A stretch of 64,000 nt of DNA from Cyclobacterium salsum (GTDB lineage: Bacteria; Bacteroidota; Bacteroidia; Cytophagales; Cyclobacteriaceae). The stretch is taken from assembly GCF_010119245.1 (NCBI RefSeq), contig NZ_WNKG01000016.1:1-64000 (forward strand). The letters are read 5' to 3'. Shown here one piece after another: positions 7,763 through 17,436 of the stretch. The notes under the pieces were generated by a model, which searched no databases, had not been told where the DNA came from, and was given only the letters and a program-made list of their open reading frames with translations. The stretch's first letter is position 1; every line of letters starts with the position of its first letter. The position numbers and the translations under genes are program-made.

Positions 7763-8853
7763 TTTGCAAGTAACGGGAATTTTTTAACGGTGGCTTTAAT
7801 TCGTTTTCTACGAACTTCAATTTCAACCGGTGTTCCCGGTTTGGAATAGGCCATGTCTACATACCCCATTCCTATACCCATGCCCATACTAGGAGAAAGA
7901 CTTCCCGAAGTTACCACTCCTACTGCATCAGCATCTGAATTTAAAATCGAATATCCAGACCGGGGGATACCCTTTTCCGAAAGGATGAACCCGACCAACT
8001 TTCTGTTGACTCCCTCCAGCTTTTGCTTTTTAAGTGCCTCGTGGTTAATAAAATCTTTGGTGAATTTGGTGATCCACCCCAATCCGGCTTCTATGGGCGA
8101 GGTCTCGTCCGTAATGTCATTTCCATAAAGGCAGAAACCCATCTCCAGGCGAAGGGTATCCCTCGCTCCAAGCCCGATGGGTTGGATTCCCAAGTGCTTT
8201 CCAGTTTCAAAAATCGCTTGCCAGACCTTATGGGCATCCTTGTTTTTTACGTATAATTCAAAGCCTCCTGCCCCGGTATAGCCGGTAGCAGATAGGATTA
8301 CATCTTCAGCTCCCGCAAATTGACCGGTTTGGAAATGATAAAACGGCAAGTCGGCAAGAGGAATGGATGTGAGCGGCTGCAGGGCCTCAGTAGCTTTAGG
8401 ACCTTGCACCGCAAATAGGGAATAGTCATCCGAGCCATCTTCCATGATGGCTCCCATGGTATTGTGTTTTTGGATCCAATCCCAATCTTTACTGATGTTG
8501 GAAGCATTGACGACCAGCATGTAGCTGGTTTCATCCAGTTTATAAACCAACAGGTCATCCACTATTCCTCCGGTTTCGTTGGGAAGGCAGGAATATTGTG
8601 CCTGCCCGATGGAAAGTTTGGAAGCATCGTTAGAGGTAACTTTCTGGATCAAGTCCAGTGCATTCGGTCCCTTAATGAAAAATTCACCCATATGCGAAAC
8701 ATCAAATACGCCGACATTTTCTCTTACCGCCAGGTGTTCGGCAATATCAGAATGGTACCTTACCGGCATGTAAAATCCGGCGAAAGGAATCATTTTCGCA
8801 CCCAATGATTCATGGATATCATGTAACGTAATCTTTTTTATCAATTCGGACAT
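7759..8853 (-). CDS. gcvT: Glycine cleavage system aminomethyltransferase GcvT
   Basis: The T-protein transfers the methylene group from the aminomethyl-lipoyl H-protein to tetrahydrofolate, releasing ammonia. The ATG at 8853 gives [19 protein letters not shown] and 364 residues, the normal size. A longer in-frame reading starting at 8928 would add 25 residues that run through the susD terminator, so I reject it. Visible motifs are [11 protein letters not shown] near the start, [21 protein letters not shown] and the C-terminal barrel with [18 protein letters not shown]. The gcvH and gcvP genes are not in the window. comB follows with a four-base overlap. Confidence 0.95.
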   Translation of the reverse strand: MSELIKKITLHDIHESLGAKMIPFAGFYMPVRYHSDIAEHLAVRENVGVFDVSHMGEFFIKGPNALDLIQKVTSNDASKLSIGQAQYSCLPNETGGIVDDLLVYKLDETSYMLVVNASNISKDWDWIQKHNTMGAIMEDGSDDYSLFAVQGPKATEALQPLTSIPLADLPFYHFQTGQFAGAEDVILSATGYTGAGGFELYVKNKDAHKVWQAIFETGKHLGIQPIGLGARDTLRLEMGFCLYGNDITDETSPIEAGLGWITKFTKDFINHEALKKQKLEGVNRKLVGFILSEKGIPRSGYSILNSDADAVGVVTSGSLSPSMGMGIGMGYVDMAYSKPGTPVEIEVRRKRIKATVKKFPLLAK

Positions 8854-8874
8854 TAGTTGGCGATTTGGAAAGCC

Positions 8875-8882
8875 TAAAGGTA
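8875..8882 (-). promoter_or_regulatory. Putative gcvT promoter (-7 element)
   Basis: On the minus strand this reads TACCTTTA, seven of eight positions of the Bacteroidota -7 consensus TAnnTTTG. It lies between the susD terminator and the gcvT start. No convincing -33 TTTG is present at the right distance. Confidence 0.3.
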
Positions 8883-8914
8883 AGCAAAGTCCGGAGTTTT
8901 TCAGAAACAGGATA

Positions 8915-8949
8915 CAAAAAAAGACCACTTCCCTAGGAGAGTGGCCTTT
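8915..8949 (-). terminator. Terminator of the susC-susD operon
   Basis: On the minus strand, aaggccact pairs with agtggtctt (one G:U pair) around a ten-base loop, followed by seven T residues. It lies about 95 bases beyond the susD stop and upstream of gcvT. Confidence 0.75.
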
Positions 8950-9043
8950 ACTGGTTTTATTGTGAAAATACCCTGGAACGAATTATCCTCAGGTTACTTC
9001 CAGCGGGCATGAACCCGTATCCTAATTTGTCTTTTGCAGAGAC

Positions 9044-10426
9044 TTATCCTCCATAACCTGGGTTTTGAACCAATTCAGGATTGGCATCCATTTCCCTTTG
9101 AGGAACTGGGAGCACCATTCTGGGGTCATCGTAGCTGTATTGCAAGGAACTGGTATTGTTGTCCTGTATTTCTCCACGAGTTCTTTTTATGTCATGGATA
9201 AAGTGTCCCTCATGAGCCAATTCCAGTTTTCGCTCCAGCAGGATAGCTTCCAGGCTCAGACTGGATTTAGGAGTTAAACTCACCCGGGTTCGAATCCGAT
9301 TAATGTCCTCAAGTGGCGTGGCCCCAATAGCGGTCCCTTCGCGGAAATTTGCTTCTGCTCTGGTGAGGTACATTTCGGCCAGGCGAATTACTTTTACGTT
9401 GCGGAATTGGTCTCTCCATTTATCGGTACGTCTTTCGCCCGCTCTGACGACAAACTGTTCCAGCCTTTCATCTTCTTCCTCGTATTGATTGATGTGTGCG
9501 TCCAAAATGGTGATATCGCCATCCCTGCCACCAAAATCCGGTGTGGAATAAAACAGGTGCATGTTATTTTCCGGATCCTGGGCATTCACCTGAATGGTAA
9601 ATAAATCTTCCTGCGTATCCGCCTCATTATTAAATGCTTCCATGTAGTTATTCACCAAACTTTTTCCATTTTCCGTCGCTTTGGTGATGGCCCGATCGGC
9701 TGCATCTCTGGCATCACCAAAGCGTTCCATCTGTAAGTAAACTCTTGAGAGTAGTGCAGAAGCTACATAGTTTCGGGCAAAAAAGCCATTACTCTCAGGG
9801 AGAAGTTCTTCCGCGGTAGTCAAATCATTCAACACTTGTTGATACACCTCCTCTACGGTATTTCGGGGCACCAGGTCCTCTTCGGTCACTTCTCTGGTTG
9901 GATTCATTACCAGCGGTACTGCAAGGTTTGTATCGGTATTACCTGCTGTATAGGGAAGTCCGTAAAGTTTAGCTAATTCAAAATAAATAGCCCCTCTGAT
10001 AAATAAGGCTTCCCCTTGTATCCTGTCCCGGTCTTCCTCATTCACCAGGTTTATAACCTCCAAGATATTATTGACGGTATTAATGGCACCGTATGCCCGA
10101 AGCCAGGTGTCGGTGACGAATGAATTGTTGGTGAAAATGCTCTTGTTGTAAACCTCTCTGGGTTGATTAAAAGTACCCTCCCATCGTATTTCATTGTTTG
10201 CACCAAGCATTTCTGCGTAGAGGATCGTTCTTCCTCCCCAAAGGTCCTCATTTCTAAGGTCTGCGTAGGCCCCTATCAAAACACGCTTGATATTAGCATC
10301 GCTATTCAGGGCAATTTCCTGATCCACACTTTGAGCAGGTTTCAGATCTAACTGATCCGTACATGAACTGATTATTCCGATTGCGCTTACGATAAACGAA
10401 AGCTGTAATATATAGTTAAATTTCAT
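9044..10426 (-). CDS. SusD/RagB-family nutrient-binding lipoprotein
   Basis: The 460-residue protein has a lipoprotein signal with the lipidation Cys in ISSCTDQLDLKP (about residue 22). The helical SusD fold follows, with typical features: GAYADLRNE, AYGAINTVNNILEVI, RGAIYFELAKLYGLPY and the C-terminal RLAEMYLTRAEANFR and NPGYGG. SusD proteins cap the SusC channel at the cell surface and capture oligosaccharides, peptides or other nutrients. It lies 12 bases behind susC, with a terminator after it. No glycosidase, sulfatase, peptidase or anti-sigma gene lies beside the pair, so the substrate is open. Confidence 0.93.
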   Translation of the reverse strand: MKFNYILQLSFIVSAIGIISSCTDQLDLKPAQSVDQEIALNSDANIKRVLIGAYADLRNEDLWGGRTILYAEMLGANNEIRWEGTFNQPREVYNKSIFTNNSFVTDTWLRAYGAINTVNNILEVINLVNEEDRDRIQGEALFIRGAIYFELAKLYGLPYTAGNTDTNLAVPLVMNPTREVTEEDLVPRNTVEEVYQQVLNDLTTAEELLPESNGFFARNYVASALLSRVYLQMERFGDARDAADRAITKATENGKSLVNNYMEAFNNEADTQEDLFTIQVNAQDPENNMHLFYSTPDFGGRDGDITILDAHINQYEEEDERLEQFVVRAGERRTDKWRDQFRNVKVIRLAEMYLTRAEANFREGTAIGATPLEDINRIRTRVSLTPKSSLSLEAILLERKLELAHEGHFIHDIKRTRGEIQDNNTSSLQYSYDDPRMVLPVPQREMDANPELVQNPGYGG

Positions 10427-10438
10427 TGTTCTCCGTTA

Positions 10439-13400
10439 TTAAAATCCTACATTAAGGCCTAAAGAAAACGTTTTGGCTTGCGGGGCAGAATAAAAATCAT
10501 TTCCCTGGAAAACGTTCGAATCTGAAGTAGTGCTTCCCAAATAATCCGCGTTTACCTCCGGATCCCAGCCCATATAGTCAGTAAAGGTTAACAGGTTTTG
10601 TGCCATCAAAAAGATCCGGGCACTATTGATATTCATTTTCTCTATCAAATTGGAGGGAAGGTTGTAGCCCAGGGAAAGCGTTTTCAAGCGGACATAGCTT
10701 CCGTCTGAAATATATCGGCTGGAAGCATTACAGCCATTGCATTCACCAAGCCGGGCTTGCGGTATATTGGTGATGTCTCCGGGATTCTGCCACCGGTCGA
10801 ATTGGATGGCGGTACTATTGTCAAACCAATCGCCATTGGCGGCATAAAAACCGCCGCCCCCTTCGTAGATATCGTTTCCAAATACCCCCTGAAAGAGAAA
10901 CGAAAGTTGGATATTTTTATAGGTAATATCATTGGTGATGCCCGCAATAAAATCAGGGTTAGGATCTCCAACAACCATTCTGGGTGCTTCATTGAAATCG
11001 TTCGTTGTTTCAGTCAGTTCCTCATTGTTGTAATAAAGCGCGTCGCCATTCGCTGGATCTACGCCAGCATACCGAGCTCCGTAAAATACCCCGATCGATT
11101 CCCCAATAAATATTCCATTTAAGAACCGGGAAGAGGAGGGAGGGATGGAATTTTGTCCCTCAGAAAGTTCACGGACCCGATTGATATTTCGCGCAAAATT
11201 AAGGGAGGTATTCCAGCTGAAGTTTTGATCGGCATAATTTGCGGAATTCAATACTACTTCAAATCCGTAATTTTGCATTTTCCCGATATTTTGTCTTTGA
11301 GTTGCGAATCCGGTAGTGCCAGGAATCGGAACTAAAAGCAATAAATCACTGGTTTGCTTATCGTAGAAGTCTAATTCGCCTGTTAATCGATCGTTAAACA
11401 AACCAAATTCAATTCCGACGTTAAATTGCGCGGTGGTTTCCCAGGTTAGGTTTGGATTTGGAATCTGGGTAGGTTGCAGACCGGGTTGCAATCCGTAGGA
11501 TACCGGACCGAAGAGGCCCAGGTGATCGAAGTTGCCGATTTCGGCATTTCCGGTTAACCCATACGAAGTTCGTAATTTCAGTAGACTGAGTCCTTCCTTC
11601 CCTTTCAAAAACTCCTCCTCCGTTAGGATCCAGCCGAGGGATCCAGCAGGAAAGAATCCGTATTGATTGTTTTCTCCAAATCGGGAGGAGGCATCGTAAC
11701 GGGCACTAAGTGTCATCAGGTAGCGATTGTCCAGCTTGTAATTGATCCTGGAGAAATAGGATAGAAATGTAAAGTTGGTGAAAGTAGAGGTGCCTTCCAC
11801 AATTTCTGCAGCCGATTCAAGGGTTTTTAGCTCATCCAAGGGAAATTCCTGTCCATCCACCCGGGTGTAGTCCTCTTCGGATTTTTGAAAAGACATTCCC
11901 GCTACGGCTTCAATTTGATGCCTTTCTTCAAAGGTATTGGAATAGGTGAAGTAGTTATTGGTGTTGTAATTGAAAATTCTCACCCACCGGGAAGTACCAA
12001 AACCATTGGTACCCTGCCCTGTGATGGTACGGGATCCAAAAAAACGATCGTCGTTTTGATTGATGATATCTACCGCAAAATCAGACCGGAACTTCAAATT
12101 TTCAGAAAAAGAATATTCTCCGAAAATGTTATTAATATTCCGATAACTCGTAGATAGCCAGTTGGCATTTTCTGAGTCGATCAGGTTATTATAGTAGGTG
12201 GTGGTGGGGCGGTCGTAAAGGGCTCCGTTTTCATCCCGTATGGGGGTAATGGGCGCGAGTGCTACCAGTTGAATGGGATTATTGAACTGGTTATCCTCCG
12301 GTAATCGGGTAGTTTCGGTTCTGGCCAAACTGAAATTCGCTCCTATGGTGAAACGATCCGATATTTTATGATCCAGGTTTAGCCTGCCGGAAATACGCTC
12401 AAATTTATTCCGGATCATGATGCCATCTTGTTTGTCATAGGAGGTGGAAAAGTAAAACCGGGTAGACTCGTTGCCGCCATTTGCGGAAAAGTTCACATTG
12501 GTAGTCCCGGCATCCGGGTTGAAAGCCTGTTCCTGCCAATTTGTATTCACCGTCCCATCCCGCCAATCGGTATGTCCCGCATAGCGATCCAGGCGATTTT
12601 CTACAAATTCAAGATCCGAATCCGCGTAATCGTCCGGATTGTTAATGGGATCCAAACCATTTGCAAGATCGTTGTTGTATCCGGATTCCCGCATCAGTTC
12701 CACGTATTGAGACGCATTTAGAAATTCATTTTTCCGGGTAGGACTACTTACCCCTCGCTGAATCCCCACGTTAAATTTGGTCTTACCAGCGGTACCACTT
12801 TTGGTGGTTATCAACACCACTCCATTGGAAGCCCTGGCTCCATAGATCGCTGCAGCAGAGGCATCTTTCAACACTTCAAAGGATTCGATGTCGTTGAAAT
12901 TAATGTCGGCCATTGGATTGCTTTTTCCGATCGTTCCAGCGGAGGTGACCGGAATCCCATCAATGACGTAAAGCGGTTCATTTCCGCCAGAAATGGACGT
13001 GGTACCTCGCACTCTTATTTTGACTCCTTCTCCTACCTTACCACTTGAGGATTCCACAAATACTCCGGACATTCTGCCCTGGATGGCTTCCTGAAAGGTA
13101 GGTACCGGAACATTCGCAATCTCCGAGCCTTTTAAAGAGGCGACGTTGCCCGTCAAATCTCCGCGGGTAACGCTTCCATAGCCGACGACCACTACTTCTC
13201 CCAGCGTTTTGGCATCCGGTAGCAGGGTGATGTCTATCGTGCTTTGGTTTCCTACCGCCACTTCCTGGTTTAAAAAGCCAATGTAGGAGAATACCAGGGT
13301 TTCTTCATTGGCGACATTGATGGAATAACTTCCGTCTATGTCAGTTACTGTTCCCCGGTTTGTTCCTTGAACGCGGACATTTACCCCTGGTAAGGTCATG

Positions 13401-13507
13401 TTATCCTCACCGGAAATAACCGTGCCCGAAATGGTTTTATTTTGGGACCACCCTGCCATTGGCAAAGCCAATAAGAGTGTCACCAAAAAGAGTACACTTT
13501 TTTTCAT
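10439..13507 (-). CDS. SusC/RagA-family TonB-dependent outer-membrane transporter
   Basis: The protein has 1022 residues and a signal peptide ending at GWSQ. A carboxypeptidase-regulatory-like domain (about 24-105) has TISGTVISGEDN and GTVTDIDGSYSINV. The TonB plug follows with VVVGYGSVTRGDLTGNV, the SusC signature, and PLYVIDGIPVT. The rest is a 22-strand barrel ending in the aromatic strand FSLGLNVGF. There is no N-terminal secretin/STN domain, so it is not itself an anti-sigma-coupled receptor. It imports large substrates together with the adjacent SusD, and the substrate is unknown. A promoter-like element lies about 120 bases upstream. Confidence 0.94.
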   Translation of the reverse strand: MKKSVLFLVTLLLALPMAGWSQNKTISGTVISGEDNMTLPGVNVRVQGTNRGTVTDIDGSYSINVANEETLVFSYIGFLNQEVAVGNQSTIDITLLPDAKTLGEVVVVGYGSVTRGDLTGNVASLKGSEIANVPVPTFQEAIQGRMSGVFVESSSGKVGEGVKIRVRGTTSISGGNEPLYVIDGIPVTSAGTIGKSNPMADINFNDIESFEVLKDASAAAIYGARASNGVVLITTKSGTAGKTKFNVGIQRGVSSPTRKNEFLNASQYVELMRESGYNNDLANGLDPINNPDDYADSDLEFVENRLDRYAGHTDWRDGTVNTNWQEQAFNPDAGTTNVNFSANGGNESTRFYFSTSYDKQDGIMIRNKFERISGRLNLDHKISDRFTIGANFSLARTETTRLPEDNQFNNPIQLVALAPITPIRDENGALYDRPTTTYYNNLIDSENANWLSTSYRNINNIFGEYSFSENLKFRSDFAVDIINQNDDRFFGSRTITGQGTNGFGTSRWVRIFNYNTNNYFTYSNTFEERHQIEAVAGMSFQKSEEDYTRVDGQEFPLDELKTLESAAEIVEGTSTFTNFTFLSYFSRINYKLDNRYLMTLSARYDASSRFGENNQYGFFPAGSLGWILTEEEFLKGKEGLSLLKLRTSYGLTGNAEIGNFDHLGLFGPVSYGLQPGLQPTQIPNPNLTWETTAQFNVGIEFGLFNDRLTGELDFYDKQTSDLLLLVPIPGTTGFATQRQNIGKMQNYGFEVVLNSANYADQNFSWNTSLNFARNINRVRELSEGQNSIPPSSSRFLNGIFIGESIGVFYGARYAGVDPANGDALYYNNEELTETTNDFNEAPRMVVGDPNPDFIAGITNDITYKNIQLSFLFQGVFGNDIYEGGGGFYAANGDWFDNSTAIQFDRWQNPGDITNIPQARLGECNGCNASSRYISDGSYVRLKTLSLGYNLPSNLIEKMNINSARIFLMAQNLLTFTDYMGWDPEVNADYLGSTTSDSNVFQGNDFYSAPQAKTFSLGLNVGF

Positions 13508-13628
13508 ACTATTAATAGATTAGGTTTTTTAACACTTTTAGGCCAGTTTGGGTGAACTGCTCACAAACACAGAATAATCAGCTGTTGTAATTAATTGCCA
13601 AACAGTAAATTGGCATGTGATTAATGTG

Positions 13629-13652
13629 CAAAGTTAAATTAAAATTGTCAAA
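13629..13652 (-). promoter_or_regulatory. Putative susC promoter
   Basis: The minus strand reads TTTG, 12 bases, then TAACTTTG, which fits the Bacteroidota -7 consensus TAnnTTTG exactly. The TTTG is closer than the roughly 19-base spacing expected for a -33 box. The leader would be about 115 bases long. Confidence 0.42.
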
Positions 13653-13736
13653 TAAATAAATCAGGTGTTATTTGCTTACTGTTTTACAAAAAAATAATCT
13701 ATTTTTCAAGACATTGGTTTTGTTTTTGCCATAAAC

Positions 13737-13772
13737 AAAAAAAAACCGAGCTTCTCTGAAACCCGGATTTCC
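13737..13772 (-). terminator. Terminator of the TonB-barrel/two-component operon
   Basis: On the minus strand, aaatccggg pairs imperfectly with ctcggttt (one bulge, one G:U pair), followed by a run of nine T residues. It lies about 25 bases beyond the stop codon of the barrel gene. Confidence 0.6.
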
Positions 13773-13794
13773 ATCCATTTTTAACCTAATTAAA

Positions 13795-16137
13795 TTAAAA
13801 TCGATACCTGCCACTTACCATGACGAAGCGGGATTCTCTTTTAGCATAAAAGGTTTGTCTGAAGGTGTTGGTTAGGCTATTTCCTGCAAACCTTCGTGTA
13901 TCAAATACGTCCCGAAGGCTTATTGAAAGGGCTCCTTTATTCTCCCAAAAGCTTTTTTGAACATTTACGTCCATGTAATATTGAGATAGATCCTTCCCCT
14001 GGGCCTCTATTTCCGCAGATTCATAATTACCTACAAGCTGCAGACTAAATCCTCTGGGAAGCTCGAAGCTGTTCATTAACTTCGAATTCCAGGCAAAGCC
14101 CTGGTTGACAAATTCCTCCCCGATGTTCGAGCCATCTACTCGTATTTGGAAAGCAGTCACACTTCCATTGATGTTCCACCAAGGACTGATATCGGTAATA
14201 CCTATAAACTCCACCCCGTAAGATGATGCCGTATTAAGGTTCGCAGGTTGGGAATAAGAGATTCCGTTTTCGATAATGGTAACAAAATCCAACTGCCCAT
14301 CCACGTGTCGGTAAAATAGATTGGTCGTCAGGCTAGAATTTTCAAAGTTGGCCAGGTGTCCGAATTCAAGTGAATGGATCATTTCGGGCTGCAAATTGGG
14401 GTTTCCTCGTCGCACACTAAGGGAGTCAGTGATATCCGGAAAGGGATTTAGCCTCCAGGAAGTGGGCCGGTCTATCCTCCTGCTATACGAGAATTTCAAG
14501 GAATTCTCTTCATTTAACTTATATAAGGTTTGCAAACTGGGGAACAAATTAAAATAGTTCTGCTGATTCGATTCCCCTGTGTTGGCCAAATAGGTATCTA
14601 CATAGGTATATTCCCCCCGCAAACCTGCTGTGTATTCAAAACGCTTTGACGAACCCGAGTAAATCAAATAGCCAGCGTGAATCTGATCGTTGTACACAAA
14701 GCGATTACTAATATCCGGGTCGGGAACAAAGTCCTGGATGTTTTCTTCAAAGCGGGTATAAATGTAATCGTTATCAAATTTCCGAATGGTGGACTTCAGC
14801 CCTGCCTCTACCTTTGCTCCCGAAGCAAGGGGAGTAGTATAATCCGTCTGAATGACGGTTGTGTATCGTTTTTCATCTGTGAATGCCCGCTCTCTACCAT
14901 TTAGATTTTCTTCCAGAGGCTCTGAGGTATTCCTGAATATATCAATTCTCTGTATTTTATATTGATTTCGATAGGAATTGCTTGCCATTACTTTGAAACT
15001 CTTGTCGGGACTGTCAAAGGTTCGTTCATAGATCAAGGCGTTGTCTATGCCATCATCCGCCTCGGTTTCCCGGTTTCTTCGAACATATTCCAGCACCAGA
15101 TCGTTGGATTCAACATCCCTCAGATCAGCGTATAAGGTATTCACCTGACTATCGTCACTGGATTGAAAAAAGCCCTCGTAACTGATGATGTTATTTCCAA
15201 AGTAATAATCGCCTCCAAAATTGAGATTATGACCGAGGTTTTCACTCGTAGAATTGGTGTTTTGATTGAGTATTTCGCCGTCCTCAAATATTTCCCGTTC
15301 GGTTCGCCGCTCCCCAATGGAACGCCACCTTCGGAAGTTGTAACCGCCAAAAACATTGTACTTCAGTGTGCGGTGGTTTATATTGACACCTGCGTTCATC
15401 CTACCTCTGGTGCCATAGGTTAACTCCCCATTTCCATGGGTGCCTAAGCTCTGACCCTTTTTCAAAATAATATCGATTACCCCGGCCTCTGCTTCCGCAT
15501 CATACCTGGCGTTGGGATTGTTGATAATTTTTATCTGTTCGATTGCACTAGCGGGAATTTGATCCAGGTTTTGAGTTAGTGAGGAATTTCTCCCATTGAT
15601 CAGGACATTTGTCCCTGAGCTTCCTCTCAGGGTAATGGCTCCATCCTCCGAGACACTGACTGATGGGGTATTTCTTAGAATATCCAGCAGGGTGCCACCT
15701 AAATTTGACAAATTTTGACTGGGGTTGATGGTAAGCCCCTCTGCATCGGATCGAATCGGAAACTTGGACGATTGGACGACTACTTCTTCCAGATCTTGAT
15801 TTTCCGGAATCAATTCGATTGGGTCCAATACCCGGTTTTGTTGGAGGTTAATTGTTACTTCCTTTTCATCGAATCCAATTAGAAAAAAGCGAAGAATGTA
15901 ATCTCCGGTGGGGGCACGTAGGGTAAATTCTCCTTCATCGTTGGAATCGGAAAAGGTAAGCGGTCGTTCTTCACCCGGTTTGTAGAGGGCAACTTGCACA
16001 AAGGAAAGCGGATCATTGCTCCCCCCGTCTATCAGACTTCCCTTTACTGAGAATTCTCCGGTTTGTCCATACCCTTTCCCGGCAAGAGCCAGGAAAAGGA
16101 TACAGAGACTTAGATAATATAGTTGGTTTAATTTCAT
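13795..16137 (-). CDS. TonB-dependent receptor-like outer-membrane barrel (OMP_b-brl_3 type)
   Basis: The start at 16137 (MKLNQLYYLSLCILFLALAG) gives a signal peptide and 780 residues. A reading from 16173 adds 12 residues before the signal and is unlikely. A carboxypeptidase-regulatory-like domain (about residues 28-110) precedes a plug with VVVQSSKFPIRSDAEGL and VLINGRNSSL. A barrel follows, ending in the strand FVMVSGRYRF. This class is common in Bacteroidota and usually lacks a SusD partner. It follows the histidine kinase gene by about 40 bases, so a two-component system and an outer-membrane receptor probably share a transcript. Its ligand is unknown, and a small peptide or metal chelate is as likely as a glycan. 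Confidence 0.88.
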   Translation of the reverse strand: MKLNQLYYLSLCILFLALAGKGYGQTGEFSVKGSLIDGGSNDPLSFVQVALYKPGEERPLTFSDSNDEGEFTLRAPTGDYILRFFLIGFDEKEVTINLQQNRVLDPIELIPENQDLEEVVVQSSKFPIRSDAEGLTINPSQNLSNLGGTLLDILRNTPSVSVSEDGAITLRGSSGTNVLINGRNSSLTQNLDQIPASAIEQIKIINNPNARYDAEAEAGVIDIILKKGQSLGTHGNGELTYGTRGRMNAGVNINHRTLKYNVFGGYNFRRWRSIGERRTEREIFEDGEILNQNTNSTSENLGHNLNFGGDYYFGNNIISYEGFFQSSDDSQVNTLYADLRDVESNDLVLEYVRRNRETEADDGIDNALIYERTFDSPDKSFKVMASNSYRNQYKIQRIDIFRNTSEPLEENLNGRERAFTDEKRYTTVIQTDYTTPLASGAKVEAGLKSTIRKFDNDYIYTRFEENIQDFVPDPDISNRFVYNDQIHAGYLIYSGSSKRFEYTAGLRGEYTYVDTYLANTGESNQQNYFNLFPSLQTLYKLNEENSLKFSYSRRIDRPTSWRLNPFPDITDSLSVRRGNPNLQPEMIHSLEFGHLANFENSSLTTNLFYRHVDGQLDFVTIIENGISYSQPANLNTASSYGVEFIGITDISPWWNINGSVTAFQIRVDGSNIGEEFVNQGFAWNSKLMNSFELPRGFSLQLVGNYESAEIEAQGKDLSQYYMDVNVQKSFWENKGALSISLRDVFDTRRFAGNSLTNTFRQTFYAKRESRFVMVSGRYRF

Positions 16138-16179
16138 GGTCGTTACTGTTATGATACAAGTATAAGCAGACAATCTGAT

Positions 16180-17436
16180 TCAATTTTGAAGTTGAATACT
16201 TACCCGGTGTTCTTCTTTAATAAATTGATAGTCGAGGATAAAACCATGAATCCTACATATTTGTTGAACAATAGATAATCCCAAGCCAATGGACTCACTG
16301 TTTGGGTTTCCTTTTTTGAACCTATCCAAGTATTCAGTAACGTTGGCTTTGGGTGTTTTTCCTTTGTTTCTGAAAGTCAGATGGTTAGGGGTTGCTTCAA
16401 TCTTTATATAACCCGGCTTTTCATTGTGCTTAATGGCATTACTAAGCAGGTTTTCGATCAGCATCTCGGCCATGTGTGGGTGCATCTCGATTTTTATGCC
16501 CGGTTCTATATGGTGATGAAGGGCGATGTTTTTTATAACTACCAATTCTTCATACCCAGCGATGGAATTTTTTAGCAAACCAGATAAATCCACCAACTGG
16601 TTTCCTTCAAACTCCTGGTTTTCCAATTTGGCTAGGGTTGCTAACGAATTTACAATTTTACTCATCTTTTGAGTGGATTGGTAAGCCGCTGCTATCCACC
16701 TAGCCTGTTGGTCGGTAATGGGGCTATTCAACAAGAGCTCCAGCTTACCAGATGTAATTGCGATGGGTGTTTGTATCTCATGCGAAAGGTTTTCCGAAAA
16801 TTCCTTCACAATTTTATAATCACCCAGCATGCGTTCAGACATTCTATTGAGAAACTCGTGCAATTTTTCAAATTCTTCTATTCGGCTAGGTTCAAAAACC
16901 AGCGGTTGATTCTCTTTAAAAGTAAATTCTCTAATTTTAGTCAAGCTGGAATGAAAGGGTTGAAGGATTTTTTTAGAAACCAGCCTGCTGGTAACGGCAA
17001 TAAAGATCAATAGCAATAAAAATATGGCAACCATGGTCTGTACAACGGTTTCGGTAATATCGTCAGACTCAACCATGATGTCGTACATAGACATGTAGTA
17101 ATGCTTGCCATTTATCAGGTAGGACCTACCTGCTTTAACTTGCCGTTCCACCTGTTCCAAAGGTTGGTGCCAAGCCAGCGTGTCACCCAATTGAAAGGGA
17201 ATCAGTGCTTGGTCCGATGGAAGTTCCTTAATTTCAAGCCTTTCCTTACTCAGACTGGAAGGGTTATCCATGGACTCCATTTTCCGCGCATAGCGGTCGA
17301 GGTGTCTCTCCAGTTCCCTACCTTGCTCAAAGTCAATCTCTGACTCCAGTTTATAAAAAATAAGTATTCCCCCGATTAAAAATACAATAACCGATATTCC
17401 TAAATACCATATGGTAAACTGGTTAATTAACTTCAT
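16180..17436 (-). CDS. Sensor histidine kinase, two membrane segments
   Basis: The 418-residue protein has transmembrane segments at about 8-28 and 134-150 and a periplasmic sensor loop of about 105 residues with no recognisable domain. The phosphoacceptor is His219 in FSENLSHEIQTP. The ATP-binding domain has the N-box ENLLSNAIKHNEK (about 328-340) and GLGLSIVQQI. The G1 box reads FRNKGKTP, with Asn where Asp is usual, a variation often seen in Bacteroidota kinases of this type. The start overlaps the end of the response regulator gene by four bases. It presumably controls the barrel gene downstream or its own operon. Confidence 0.92.
   Translation of the reverse strand: MKLINQFTIWYLGISVIVFLIGGILIFYKLESEIDFEQGRELERHLDRYARKMESMDNPSSLSKERLEIKELPSDQALIPFQLGDTLAWHQPLEQVERQVKAGRSYLINGKHYYMSMYDIMVESDDITETVVQTMVAIFLLLLIFIAVTSRLVSKKILQPFHSSLTKIREFTFKENQPLVFEPSRIEEFEKLHEFLNRMSERMLGDYKIVKEFSENLSHEIQTPIAITSGKLELLLNSPITDQQARWIAAAYQSTQKMSKIVNSLATLAKLENQEFEGNQLVDLSGLLKNSIAGYEELVVIKNIALHHHIEPGIKIEMHPHMAEMLIENLLSNAIKHNEKPGYIKIEATPNHLTFRNKGKTPKANVTEYLDRFKKGNPNSESIGLGLSIVQQICRIHGFILDYQFIKEEHRVSIQLQN

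Noticed and set aside
8854-8928. N-terminal extension of GcvT
   Set aside because: The extra codons run into the susD terminator, and the family starts at the ATG at 8853.
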